A stretch of DNA of 64,000 bases from Cycas panzhihuaensis (taxonomy: Eukaryota > Cycadophyta), in the NCBI GenBank assembly GCA_023213395.1, contig CM041465.1:174351741-174415740 (forward strand). Direction: 5' to 3'. The translations under genes and the position numbers were made by a program. Of this stretch, positions 35,750 to 47,349 are shown in pieces. The stretch's first letter is position 1; every line of letters begins with the position of its first letter. The notes under the pieces are model-generated. The model did not search any database. It was not told where the DNA came from and was given only the letters and a program-made list of their open reading frames with translations.

Positions 35750-36565
35750 TCATGAAACTAGGGTGACACGTTGAGGAAGGGGTTCATAACCCTCACTATC
35801 TAACTTAGAATCACCTATGACGGCTAAGTAGCCATAACTACCTACACTAATAGGGACAAACCTGACTAGGTTTGGCTCATGATGAGGCATAGGTTCCGAT
35901 TGATGAAGGTCGGTCTCATGAAATAGAGGTGCTGCGAAAGGGGTAGCCTCCTCAAGATCACTATCTTCATCGTCAAAGACAGCCTGGTAGGCTGGATGAG
36001 AGGTGTGAGATATCATAGGCTCACGGGCGACAACCTTAACTCGTGCTTCATGGACAAATTTAAGTTTCCCCTAATGTGAGAAGCAGATTGCTCCCATTTG
36101 GTTGAGCCACGGTCGGCCCAACAAAAGGTTGTGCTCCACATCGATATCGAGTACAACAACTTCGACAAAAACAATCTTCTCTCCTAAGGTAAGGGAAAGG
36201 GAGACTGCCCCTAAGGGGGACTTCTCAGTCCGATCATACCCTTGGCATTTCCAAGGGATAGACTCAAGAGCTACTATGCCTAGCTCCTTGAGCATACACA
36301 TAGGCATAGTATTAACCGAGGAGCTATTATCTACGATGGTCCTCTTTATGATAAAATCAGGAGTGTCAACGGTAATGACAAATGGATAATGCAAAAGCTT
36401 CTCCCGTTCACTGGGAGATGGGAGATCTCTAGGATCAAATGAGATGACAGGTGGTCCATAGGAGGTGATGCCTACCACATGGATAGAAGCATCTTGTTGG
36501 CCAAGATCTTCATGAAGAAGAGCGCGTTGCTTAGGGCAGCTTCTGAAGACATCCATCAAGGACAT
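35750..36565 (-). pseudogene. Tat-like element aspartic protease and downstream linker, truncated
   Basis: FVITVDTPDFIIKRTIVDNSSSVNTMPM at 36400-36290 aligns with the Tat protease active site, but the expected D-S/G-G-S is D-N-S-S. The C-terminal signature, DVEHNLLLGRPWLNQMGAI, is clear at about 36140-36085. After one stop, GKLKFVHEARVKVV and an acidic linker continue to 35750, matching the segment before RT in Tat Pol. RT never appears; the homology ends at about 35745. Protease would process Gag, but the changed triad suggests loss of activity. Confidence 0.85.
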
Positions 36566-36780
36566 CCCTGCAACGATGGTGTAGAGATCGTCAACGATAG
36601 AGAGGGGCTTCCCCTTTGTAGTAGGTTAGGAAAGTGCCCTTTGAAAATCATAACAGCCAGGATGCACGAGAACAGTCTTGGGAAGCACATGGGCTTTTAG
36701 AAGAGAAGTTTTCGGAAGAGGATTAAGATGAGAAGTGGACGAAGAGGCACCAATGGCCTCTTTAGCGGGTTGACACTAGG

Positions 36781-39053
36781 TTAAAGCACAGAGAGGGGTA
36801 GTCTCAAGCAATTGAGTAACCTTCTTTCCCTTATTCTAGGATCGCGAAGGTGAAGGGGTGTGTCGACCAGGAGAACCCAAGGAAGAGGATGAATTCTTGG
36901 CACCCTTCCCTCTGGCTTGGGAAGAGCGAGGATTAGGAGACCTTCCTCAGTTCTGATTATTCTTCTGTTGGGAGTTACGATCCCATTTCCCATGCTTGGG
37001 GAATGGATCTCTATGGACAGGTTGGTCAAGGTTGGACTTGAGGCCCATTTGGGAGAAGGATCGCATTGTGAGGCATCCCTAGGATGTTGAATCTGGCAGC
37101 GTGAATCATTATGGAAACATTCTCCATGAACCGAGCACCACTTCTTCTCAAGCGAGGAATCAGATTTCCTCACTTGAGAGGACTAGGTGTTACCCCCCTT
37201 GGGAGGAGTAGCTTAAGAAGCTTGATGTACAGGTTTATTGGATGTAGGCAATGAAGGAGCTTGAAGCTTAAGTTCCTTCATCGTACATTTGAATGAACGT
37301 ATGACAGAGGTAAGGGGATCTAAGGTCTTCTTGATTGAGTGCGAAGAAGACCTAGTAGGTTATTGAGTTTTAGTTTCTTTAGTTGGCGGAGGTGCCTTAC
37401 ATCGCTGTGAGGACTTTAGGGGCTTCTTGAGTCCAGCCTAGATCTCAATAGCCTCAAGTGCCAAGCACTTCGCTATGGCAGAGTCACATGTAGTTGCCCC
37501 CATCTTAAGGACTTCCACATAAACTTCTGGGCGAAGTGCATTGACAAAGATGTCCCTCTTCAATTCCTCAGGCAAAGTAGCCTTGGTGGAATGGAGGAAG
37601 TCATGAAATTGCCGTATAAAATCACGATTCATCTCATCATGACCTTGTTTAAGCAAGAGGAGAGATTTCATTCCACTTTTAAATGGATGAGTAATGTCAA
37701 AATAATTGAGGAACTCATCCACGAGTTACTGGAATGAGTAGATAGAATGAGCAGGTAAGCGATAGAACCATTTGAGGGCATCACCTTGAAGAGACTATGG
37801 AAACAGTTTCATTAAGATATGATCGTAGGCCCAGTAATCTATGCATGCCATAGAGAAACTACGAACATGCTCTACTAGATCCTGCGATGAAGTCCCATTG
37901 AATTTGGGAACTTTAGGGGGATGAGGCGGTAAGTTGGTCCATAGCACCTTAATAGACAAAGGTGTCGATCGGTAGTCCATAAAGAGGTATGCTCTTGTGT
38001 GGACTAACGGATCGATGAGAGATGACGAAGGTGGTGGGCAAGGAGTGGATGGGGGTGGAGGACCCATCCCTCCTTAATGACTCTCCCCTTGTTGGAAAGG
38101 GGCCTGAGGGAAGGTGCCTTAAAAAAGAGTAGGGCCTCCTTACAAAGGCGCGATGTAAGGTGCTATGCAAGATGGTGGAAACGAGGGGTGAGGGACTAGA
38201 TTCTGTCTATATGGGCCGCCCATGGGTGGTGCGACCCCATATGGGTGTAAAGGGTCCACCTCATAAATAGGAAAGAACCCCCTTTACCATGCTCCCACGA
38301 CTCAGATGTATAGCCTAGAGGTATGTAAAGGGAAGGACTACTAGACTGAGTTTTAGAGCATGTGAAGACGGGTCCCACATGACTAGAGGTAGAGGCACAA
38401 ATAAGACCCCTAGGTCTAATGGGAAATGTGTGCGTCACATTTGGTGATGGCATATTTTTTTGGCTAGGGAGAGGCATGCTAACCCCAAGCTAGGAGAAAG
38501 ACATACCTCGAGTGGTTCTAGAAGAGTTGGGATCACAAAGGGAAGTAGAGGATGCAACGAACGTCCCTAAGGTAGATGTGAGAATTGGATGGGATAGATG
38601 CAATAGGACAAACAGGTTACTTGTCGTAGGTGGAATAGATGTAGATGACGAAGGTGGGGTAGATGTAGATGAAGAAGATGCTTCTCCACGTAAGACATCT
38701 TCAAATCATTTAGAACATGGTTGAATGCGAGTGGCATAGAAGCATGCATTGAGAGCATCAACCACATCGGTGGGAGGGGTATCCGCCCAATCGTAAGAGG
38801 TAGATTGAACCTCTAACGAAATGGACCCCTCGGGACGCTCCTCATAAGAGTCACCACCTGGGTGATAGAACTCAAGAGAAGACAGAATCTCCACTCCGTG
38901 AGTGAAGGGATGAACATTATGTGAGTGTTATGGATTACCCGGATAATAGATTAGGTCACCACCCTCTTGGGTGGACCCTGGGAAAGAGGCAAGAAACTCA
39001 TGGGTGCTAGTGGCATAGTCGTGGTATGCCCAATCAGAAGAGTAACCTTCCAT
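36781..39053 (-). pseudogene. Tat-like element gag, broken by one frameshift and a few stops
   Basis: The likely start is the ATG at 39053 (MEGYSSDWAYHDY). The N-terminal part is acidic then Ser/Pro-rich. A frameshift near 38170-38200 leads to the capsid domain at about 37930-37440: VPKFNGTSSQDLVEHVRSF, a short block with 'GDALKWFYRLPAHSI' and VDEFLNYF, which are the Retrotrans_gag landmarks. KKWCSVHGECFHNDSRC at about 37145-37095 is the single zinc-binding motif typical of Tat Gag (C-x2-H-x4-H-x4-C). Gag would assemble particles and bind RNA. Only about six interruptions in 2.2 kb make it one of the better-preserved coding parts here. Confidence 0.87.
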
Positions 39054-39295
39054 GGTCGAATTAGAATCCAACAATGAAATGAGATGATATGTGGGATCTT
39101 CTAACAACGGGGGAAGACCTCATAGGCGACGTGAGAAGTGTCGCATATAAGACTCACCAATGTGTTAGAAGAAAGATGGAGATACAAATGTAAGGTATGT
39201 GTTGGGGGCTACCCATCAAAAGGAACAAAAGGAGAAAGCTACTAAAAGGTAATAGCACCAACAGGAAGAGACAAAGACTAACTCCCTTACTGGCA

Positions 39296-39315
39296 GGTCC
39301 CCAGTATAGTCGCTA
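39296..39315 (-). other. Tat-like element primer binding site
   Basis: Minus strand TAGCGACTATACTGGGGACC, one base from the LTR end. It resembles the TGGCGACT..CTGGGGA site of Tat/Ogre elements, with G to A at position 2. Confidence 0.8.
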
Positions 39316-39316
39316 G

Positions 39317-42286
39317 TGGAATCGCGTCTGCAGGATGGTCACTACACTTAGTAGGGATTAAGGTGGTCAACGGCCGATGCCAGAGTATGGATAGGATCCT
39401 ACAAGTGGAAGAGAACACCACACAGGGCGTCCGTGCGTCGGAGTGTGAGTTCGAGACCCACAAATGGTGCCTAACTTCCTCAGAATAGCTTTTGCTTTTG
39501 GATTTGAGGGTAAGATGCATGTAGGGGTATCTCGAGTAAACCCTAGGAGGCAAGGTCCTCCTACCCTCAGATGGCTGAAAGGAGGAGGAAGACCCACGGG
39601 GAGAGGGGTTCCCTATAGAAGAAGGGTGAGATGCAAGCGCAGTGAGCGCAAGTGAAAGGGGAATGGGTGTGAGGTAAGCATAACTGAAATTCCCTAAGTT
39701 GGTTGACTCAAAGTGAGTCTATGAAAGAATAAGAGGTGGAGAGTGAAGGCCTAGTTGCTTTGAAAGTAAGAGAAAGGGGGTTTGAGCCTCAATAATAGTG
39801 AATAAGGCCGTAAACAATTGGATGTGTAAAGTGTGTGGTAAGGGAGTGTTGTATGTTGTTGCAAAGGAAAATAACAAATACATAATGCACTCCCTCTCTC
39901 TCTCTCTTTTTCGTTTGTGAAGCAAAGAGAAAAATAAAAATGCATCATGCAAGTCTAAGCATGCACTCTAAAATGATGCAAGCCTAAAAAGGGTGTTTAT
40001 GTTGAGGTAAAAGAGGAGAAAGAGTGTAATTGTATGGCATTCTCTTTCCTATAAAATTAGCTATGCAACATGTACATGCACGAAAGTTAGTTTGTTTCCC
40101 TTTTTCTTTATGTATCTTAATATTACAAGGACATACACTCTAACAATGATAAAGAGGGGAGGGGTGTGTAGAAAGAAGAGGTACATACCCAGAAAATAGT
40201 TTAGCTGAAGGAGGCACTCCGTTTGTGCTCTGCCTATGACCTCTAGTCTTTTCTCGCCGTGTGACCATTGTCGAAGTCGATGGGGACTTCCTTACCTTCC
40301 CCATGTAAAAGGAAGCAAAAAGAAGAGGTAAAAGAAAGTGGCTGCTATGCGAGAAAAGAAAGAAAAGAAGTGACAACAAAGGGGTAAGACTTACCTGGGT
40401 TGAAGCATTTATTTCCTCCACATGTATCACCGCCAAATCTGTAAGCACAAAGGTTTTTCCCTTCCAAAAAAGGGTTGCCAAGATGCAAGCTAATATATAT
40501 GCAATGATATAAAATAAGCGCTAAAGTTTTATACCTTAAGTTAGTTAATCTACTACTCAAACCAACTCTGCATTGCCTTAAAGAAGAAAAAACAATGTAC
40601 GCCAAGCAAAAAAAAGAGGTTAGCCTTAGGATGGCCAACCCTCCCACAAGTGGACCTCCACGCAGCCTTAGGATATAAAATACAATAGTTTTATAACAGC
40701 CTATGGGTATCAAGTAAGAAAAGGAGTGAACGTTGTGTGGTGTGGAAGAGTTACCTGCATAGTGAAGACACTATGGGCAACGAATCACCACACCGACCTT
40801 GCTAAGGGTTTAGATGGATGTTGAATGATGTTTGGGGCTTGACAGGTGCCCAAAAGGAGAGCATGCAGACCTGGAACCAATGCAGCAAGGGCTATGTATG
40901 TTGATATCTAGCACAGGCTCAGTCCCACAAACTCCTAGTTTGCCCAAGAGAAGCACAGACACAAAAGAGGAAGGGTGGGAAGGGGTTTGCCTTTGGGGAG
41001 TAGGCCCAATGGGATAGATCCCACCTTATCTCCCTTCACCCAATCCTTATGGATCCTCTCCTGTAGCTTCCTTGAGAGAAACTAGTGGAGAATGGGAGAG
41101 ATCTTGAGGTAACAAAGCAAAAATGGGAAAAACACTCTCTTTTCATAGCAGACAACACCAAAAATAGAGAATGGTATATCAATAGATAAGCTTTAATGGA
41201 ATAAATTTATGCTAAAACATGAAATAAGAGCAAGAGGTACCTGCTAGGCTGTGTTAGGGGTGGATCTACCCCTGTAAACAGTGGAAGAAGGTAGATTTGC
41301 AGGGTTCACAAGGTACCTCACCAGGTGGTGTTGTAGGAGGAACTTGCTTGATGAGAGATGAGGGGTAACCGTGGAGATCTCGCTTGAAGATACTAGATGA
41401 AGAGTCCTCTACCACATACCAGAGCTACCACAGGCAGATCCCAGGTTGGGGTGGAAAAAACTCCAGTGTTATAGGTGTACCTGTGAGAAGAAGGGAAAAG
41501 AGAGTAGAATAGTAGTAGGAGAAATGTTGTTGGAGAGCCAAGAGAGGTAAAATGAGCTCCTTTTTGGGATATATACCCATCCTAACCCTAATTGAGTGAT
41601 TAGGATTCAGGTAGAGCTGATATGTCAACTAATCCATGTGGCAGTTCTGCGAAAAGAGCGAGAATTTTCATGACAGATTAAAAAAACAGTGAGCAACAGT
41701 CACACTGTGGTAAATTTCGCGGTACCACTAAGTTTATAGCGGTGCGAGACCAGAATGCTAAAATAGCAATGGTAAGGGTTCTGGGAGCCCTAAATAGAGA
41801 TGTGCTAGGTCTAGGAGGGGTTGTCTCTCCTGTCTAGGTGGCTAGGGACAGTCTGGATAGCATATAGGCTAGATCAAATGGGACATCAAGAGTTAGGATT
41901 CTCAGAAATGCTATGAAAGGATGCAAGATAGCAACAACTCTTAGTGAAGTGCTAAGAGTTGCGATAGGTGACCAAGGTGTGAGCAGATTACACGAGTTAG
42001 GTGACACTTGATACGACATGGAGGTGGCATGGAGGGTTGTAGAGCGTCATGGGATGCCTGTCTCATGGAGAGGCAAGTCCCACAGGTCGTCATAGGCTAA
42101 AAAGATGACAAGTAGCATGATCAAGCAATAAGTGCAAGGTGATCACTCGAATGTGACATGCAATCATGCAATGAGGCAATGCTTCTATCTACCTTTCTAA
42201 AGAAATAATAAAGGCAAAAATGAGGAAGCATACATGTGCTTACCTGGGTTGATTCTTCCATACCCATTCCCAGTAGCCAAGAAACA
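39317..42286 (-). repeat. Tat-like element 5' LTR
   Basis: 2970 bp, colinear with 27686-30656. Minus strand starts TGTTTCTTGGCTACTGGG and ends GATTCCA, followed by the primer site. Element transcription would start in this copy. Confidence 0.92.
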
Positions 42287-42291
42287 ACTAG

Positions 42292-43140
42292 TAATAAAAG
42301 TTAATACATAACTTAAAAGGATAGATGTGACTTAAATATTACATATATGACTCTCTCTCATATAATAAAGCTTAAGATGAAACTCAATGGGTTTTCAAGA
42401 GCAAAAAAATTAGACCTTAGTACATGTTATCCCCCCCCCAATTTGGGGTACATCACATCATAGAGCTTTGAAAATATAATATGTGCCTAAAGAAGCTAGA
42501 AAAAAATAAAGAAAAATATAAATTTATGAATTTGAACTAAATTTTCTTCATGAAAATAACTCCAAATGATATCAAATAACTTATCAAATAAAATGTCTCT
42601 CTGTTACAAACCCAACGTAACAGACGAGACTAAAAAATGAGCCCCACAACTCAAGATATCATCAAAAACATGAAGAATGCTCCATAAAATATAAAAAGTG
42701 GAAATTAAACTCCTTTTGCCAGTGAGCTGGAAGTCATATGGGAGCCTCATATGACTAGGGGCTGACTGTTTAGGGGGCTAGATAGACCTAAAACCATTAT
42801 CAAATATAGTTTAATCTAACTTTTTAAATGTAAAAAAAAATTAAATGGATTATAAGGTAAATCATGTCCATGCTTAACAAAGTATTAAAAAAGGCTTTAA
42901 ATTTATTTTAAAACATCTCTAAAATAATTTAGGATTTTGATGGATATTTTCCATCTGCCATTCTTCATAAGCCACCATTGATGAAGTGCATGGGGGTAAT
43001 TGAATATGAGATGCATACTCAGTGAGAGGGAAGATCACCATTTCGTTTCTCCATCAACTACCATGGGTTCTCAGTATTACAGGTTTGTGGGTCAATGGTG
43101 GCGAGGCAACGACCATGAATGGAGATGTAGGGAGGTAGAT
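42292..43140 (-). other. E3 interior, non-coding
   Basis: AT-rich, with a run of nine C at about 42431-42439. No feature recognised. Confidence 0.5.
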
Positions 43141-43473
43141 TTTACTAATAGTCTTGCCATCACCAACAACCATAACGTCACCTCCTTCGGGTTTTGTCTA
43201 GGATGTGACAGGTAATAATATACTTGCTTGAGTCTTCTCTTTAATGCTCTTGATTTTAATAAGTACTCGATCACCTAGGGGCTTTAATATAGTGAACTTA
43301 GAAGCCACTATAGTCATTTCCCTTACCACCAAACTTGTATAGGGTAAGTGTCTTACTGTGGAAAGGCTAATGGAAGATCTACTAACTAGGTCCACTTTAA
43401 AAGCCTCGTATGACCTGAAACTAATGCCCCTACGTATCTGAGTGGTCACTAGAGATATTGTCAGTAAAAGCAT
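43141..43473 (-). pseudogene. Captured fragment of plastid chaperonin 20 (CPN20/CPN21, GroES-like) in E3
   Basis: From about 43440 the minus strand reads a Ser/Arg-rich stretch like a transit peptide (FRSYEAFKVD, SLVVREMTIVASKFT) and then LKPLGDRVLIKIKS, the start of the first GroES domain of plant CPN20, then KEKTQASILLP. An in-frame TAG at 43198 sits where the family has Gln (STAQSKP), and the match goes on as TKPEGGDVMVVGDGKTISK to about 43141. It then ends abruptly; the mobile-loop part and second GroES domain are missing. Intact CPN20 is the plastid co-chaperonin of CPN60. No intron is seen in the fragment. It lies in sense orientation in E3, so it probably came by retrotransposon capture. 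Not functional. Confidence 0.82.
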
Positions 43474-44537
43474 ACTTTAATTGGCATTGATTTACATTAT
43501 TTTGTATCATAAAGGATGTAACCTCCATAATATAGCATGTTGAGTGATACTTCTGATGTAGTATGACCTCTTTAAGAGAATGGAAGACTTCTTATATCCT
43601 GAAACACATTACCCAACCATAACTATGTAGTTATACAGAAATAGATCTGAACACTTTAGGAAGAACTTGCGATAACCCTTATAGAAAACAATAGATTTTC
43701 TATTCTTGGGCTAAAATCTCCACGACTAGATCCTATTATTAGTTTTTCAAATATGTAGAATTTCACGTCTTTAAAATTCTTTATGGCAAACTCCATGAAT
43801 GCAGTCAAAATTCTATTTTTAGAGCATGGGATCAATGACAAGCATTTATGTAAAGCATTTTTATACTTTGACAACCATGGAAGACATGCTTAATCCACGG
43901 TTAATAGATGACCTGCCCTTCCTTTTTTTTTGGATACATAAAATATAGGCTATATTTTGAAGGCCATAAATAAAAATATACATACATATATACATACACA
44001 CACACACACATACACACACACACACACACACATATATATAATACAATAACAAAGATTATATATAAAGAGAAATATTTTGAGCTTTATTCACTTGTAAAAC
44101 TGTAAACCCTTTCAAAATAGAGTCACTCCTAGCCAAGAAGGACTCTCTCAACTACTATCAATGATCCTATTACATTCTTGTCCATTGATATACAAAGGAG
44201 ATGGTCATATAGTAATTGGAATCTGTATAAAGAATTTTCATGGACTTTTATAATGAAAAACCTGTATGCAATATTATTATGGCACCTCATATACATAAAA
44301 TATCTATTTGAGCAATTTAAATAAACAACTATAAAAAAATATTTAAAACAACTCCTCAAAAGTTGGTAATAGTCCCATAACAAAATATGCATAAGATGGA
44401 TTCAGATAACTTGAAATGATCCTTTAAGTGACTAGTGTCATAAAACAGGTACATCAAAAAATAGACAAAGCTTAAAAGATCAAAACAATGATAACATGTA
44501 CTAAGGTTTATAATGATACCCTTAAAGATTAAACTTT
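43474..44537 (-). other. E3 interior, 5' end, non-coding
   Basis: AT-rich leader between the E3 primer site and the CPN20 fragment. It holds the CA microsatellite at 43995-44032. No gag or pol. Confidence 0.5.
43995..44032. repeat. (CA)n microsatellite
   Basis: About 19 CA units with one TA interruption, flanked by TATATA. Confidence 0.95.
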
Positions 44538-44551
44538 GGGCTCTCATACCA
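44538..44551 (-). other. E3 primer binding site (tRNA-Met type)
   Basis: Minus strand TGGTATGAGAGCCC next to the LTR end (…CTTAGCA), matching TGGTATCAGAGC at 11 of 12. Confidence 0.88.
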
Positions 44552-44856
44552 TGCTAAGAATTAAAAATGTAATATACATAATATCTAATGGTGAGTAAAA
44601 GATAAAGCAATAAAATATAAGTAAGATGAAGTATGTATACAAATGATATCATATGTGGAGATTCAGCCAAAACTCAAATTAGAGAGAATGAAAAAGTACA
44701 TACTTATAGTATATACTCACCATCAGTGAGAGAGCCCTATTGGTCGACTTGGAAGTGGCACATCTCTATGTGGCCTATAATCTCTAATATAAAAATATAA
44801 ATAATAGAGAGAGATTACATAGGGATAATTTATATAATTGGATATTACACCCAACA
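44552..44856 (-). repeat. E3 5' LTR
   Basis: 305 bp, TGTTGGGTGTAATATCC to AATTCTTAGCA on the minus strand. Followed on the plus strand by CCTAC, the right TSD. Confidence 0.9.
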
Positions 44857-45780
44857 CCTACAAAGAATGTGTGAAAAAGAATAATAAAGTATTAACATGA
44901 ATCTTTTGTGCCTTAAAAAGATCATATTTTTCTAGGGGTTAGTGAATCAACAAAATCCAAAGAAGGATGGCATACATTACAACTTATTTATGAAGGAGTA
45001 GCCTCACCAAAACTCCAAACATTAAGGAGTAAATTTAAAAACTCAAGGATATCATCTAAGGAGACCATCAATGAGTTTATAATAAAAGTTTAAAATCTTA
45101 TGAACCAAATTAGATCTCTTGTAGGAACATTCATTAAATAAAGGGTTGTAGAATGAATACTTAGGTGAAATTAAAAGGTTTGAGATAGTAGCCACAAGTA
45201 TAGAGGTATCTAAGGACCTAAGCACCTTAAAGATAGAATAATTAAGTACTATGTTGATGGCTATTGAAGAAAAGAAGGGTACTAATAAATCCTTAGAATA
45301 TGCCTTTGCAACAAATGCTAGAATCAAATCTATTGCCCAAGTTGAAAGCTCAAGGATAAGGAATCAATTCCCAACGGAAAGAGATAGGAATCCAAGACAA
45401 GATACACACCAAGATCAACATCCTAGATACTAAGCTCCTCATCAAAGGGATCAAGGATCTAATCAAAGATACCTAAGTTAAAATAGATATTAAAGCCAAG
45501 AAAGATATCAAGAAGTTAGCTAATTTTGTCATAATTGCTAAGTCCAAAATAATTTTTAAAGGCTCAATTCACATTATCCAAGTAATAGACAAAGAGACAA
45601 TCAAGGCCCATATTTGGAAAGGGGAAGGATACCCTCCATGGATAGAGGAACCCCTAAAAGTAGGAGTCTAAGTCAAAGAGAAAGAGATCTTATCCATTGC
45701 ACATATTATCACAAGGTTGGCCACACATAAGGTAGATGTTTTACAAAAAATGGCCTTCCAAAAAGAGGAAGTGTTAATAC
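44857..45780 (+). pseudogene. C3 gag, continuation after the nest
   Basis: The frame YKECVKKNNKVLT, stop, IFCALKRSYF resumes Gag where 26963 stopped. The conserved Gag middle follows (KEGWHTLQLIYEG, LRSKFKN). A charged stretch at 45251-45433 (RIRNQFPTERDRNPRQDT) precedes the zinc knuckle at about 45700-45740, C-T-Y-Y-H-K-V-G-H, in which the second Cys is Tyr and one codon is a stop. Several frame changes. Confidence 0.82.
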
Positions 45781-46240
45781 AGTTATTGAAAATATTGAAA
45801 ATGATCATCTATTTTTATTAAGCTTTATTGCCCTTGAAGAAGAAGATTATTGGTATATAGACTCTGGATGCTCCACACATATGACACATAAGGAAGAGAT
45901 ATTCCAACCTATTGAAAGGTCTAAAAAAGACATAATCATATTTGGTAATGATACATCTCATGAATCTAGTGGAAGGGGTAAAGTCATGATCACAACAGGC
46001 TTATGAGAAAATAGATATCTTGATGATGTGCTCTATGTTCCAACTCTCAATAAAAATCTCCTATCTATGGTATAGATGATGGAATAGGACTATAAGGTTG
46101 TGTTTGACAATGGTAAATGTACTATTAAAGATAAAAAGAAAAACAAAGTTGTTATTGCCAAAGAAAAGATGACTACCGATAGACTCTTCAAGTTAGTCAT
46201 AACCTCTTCAGATAATTATGCATTGAAGACAACAACTAAG
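45781..46240 (+). pseudogene. C3 aspartic protease, broken
   Basis: EEDYWYIDSGCSTHMTHKEE at about 45840-45895 has an intact D-S-G triad. GRGKVMITTG, a stop, and LDDVLYVPTLNKNLLSMV complete the domain. Two further stops follow, then the GAG-pre-integrase part. Confidence 0.87.
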
Positions 46241-47340
46241 ATAGATAGCAATATGTAGCATAAAATATTTGGCTACTTAAACCAACGTAGCCTAGTACTC
46301 ATGAAAATTATGAATATAGTTGAAGGTCTACCCTAAATTGAAGCTAATAAGGACATATGCGAGAGATGTCTTGTAGGCAAACAACATAGAGAAAGTTTTC
46401 TTGATGGAAGTTATAGAGCAAAAAGGCTACTTCAATTAATTTATACAGTTCTTTATGGTTCAATGGATATCCTATCTTTAGTAGGTGCAAAATATTTCCT
46501 CACTTTTATTGATGATTATATAAGGAAGATATGGATCTATTTCTTAAATTCAGGTTAGATGTATTTCAATGCTTTATGGACTTCAAAACCTTTGTGGCGA
46601 AGCAAAGTAGCCACAAAATGCTTTCCTTAAGACCAGATAATGGGGGATAGTTTATTTCTAATGAGTTCAATACCTATTGTACCTACCATAGCATTAGAAG
46701 AAAATATACAAATCCCTACACACCACAACATAATAAGGTACATGAATGTAAGAATCACACCATAGTTAAAATGGCTAAGTGCATGCTTAAGGATAAGAAA
46801 TTAGGGCATGAATTTTGAGCAGAAGTTGTCCATACTACAGTATTTCTCCTAAATAAGTATACCACCAAAGCCCTTAGGTAGATGACACTAGAAGAAGTAT
46901 GGATAGGTCACAAACCTAGCATTCACCACTTGAGAATATTTGGATGTCTTGCCTTTGCCCATATTCTAGAATAGAAGAGGACTAAACTTAATGATGAAAG
47001 CACACAATGCATATTTATTGGATACAATAATGTGTCAAAATCCTATAAGGTATATGATCCAAAGGAAAGGAAAGTTATTATTAGTAGGGATATTGTATTC
47101 AAGGAAGATGAATTCTATCAACAAGATCATGTCTAAGATAAAGGCAAAAATATTATGATTAACTTTGATTCATCTATAAGGTCCATATATATGCCATCTA
47201 AATTGGACCCTAGGCCATGTGATGAAGGAACCTCTACTCAATCTCAAAGGTTTTCTAAATGGGTCCAAATAGGTCATGGATTACATAATATTTTGGATAA
47301 TAACTTTGAAAGGAGATCTACTCATTCAGGTTGAGTTAAC
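46241..47340 (+). pseudogene. C3 GAG-pre-integrase and integrase, broken
   Basis: HKIFGYLNQRSLVLM and ICERCLVGKQHRESF form a decayed HHCC finger. FLTFIDDYIRKIWIYFL is the first core block. The second Asp block is visible in another frame near 46625-46660 (LRPDNGG). YNKVSKSYKVYDP-like C-terminal sequence is found near 47030. Many stops and frameshifts. Confidence 0.82.
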
Positions 47341-47349
47341 TTTTCCCTC

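Larger units (their letters stand above)
27686..42286 (-). mobile_element. Tat-like Ty3/gypsy element, 14.6 kb, no visible RT or integrase, antisense PMD gene
   Basis: Two LTRs of 2971 and 2970 bp (27686-30656, 39317-42286) lie within a perfect ACTAG duplication (27681-27685, 42287-42291). The primer site TAGCGACTATACTGGGGACC is close to the TGGCGACT..CTGGGGA form usual in the Tat/Ogre lineage. On the minus strand: gag (39053-36781), protease (36565-35750), then archaeal-type RNase H (31504-31082) and polypurine tract. Between protease and RNase H, about 4.2 kb holds a plus-strand PMD gene instead of RT and integrase. The LTRs differ by about 12 % in their first 250 bp, mostly transitions. 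The element probably depended on a relative for RT and integrase. Confidence 0.88.
26964..44856 (-). mobile_element. E3: non-autonomous LTR element carrying a CPN20 fragment; host of the Tat element
   Basis: LTRs of about 305 bp lie at 26964-27271 and 44552-44856, flanked by CCTAT (26959-26963) and CCTAC (44857-44861). The minus strand LTR begins TGTTGGGTGTAATATCC. A tRNA-Met primer site (44538-44551) and purine tract (27272-27282) sit at the right places. Without the Tat insertion (27686-42286 plus duplicated ACTAG) the element is about 3.3 kb and has no gag or pol, so it must have moved with borrowed proteins. Its interior holds a sense-oriented piece of a plastid chaperonin 20 gene. Confidence 0.85.

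Noticed and set aside
43000-43215. Plus-strand 71-codon ORF
   Set aside because: It overlaps the CPN20 fragment in antisense and lacks any similarity.
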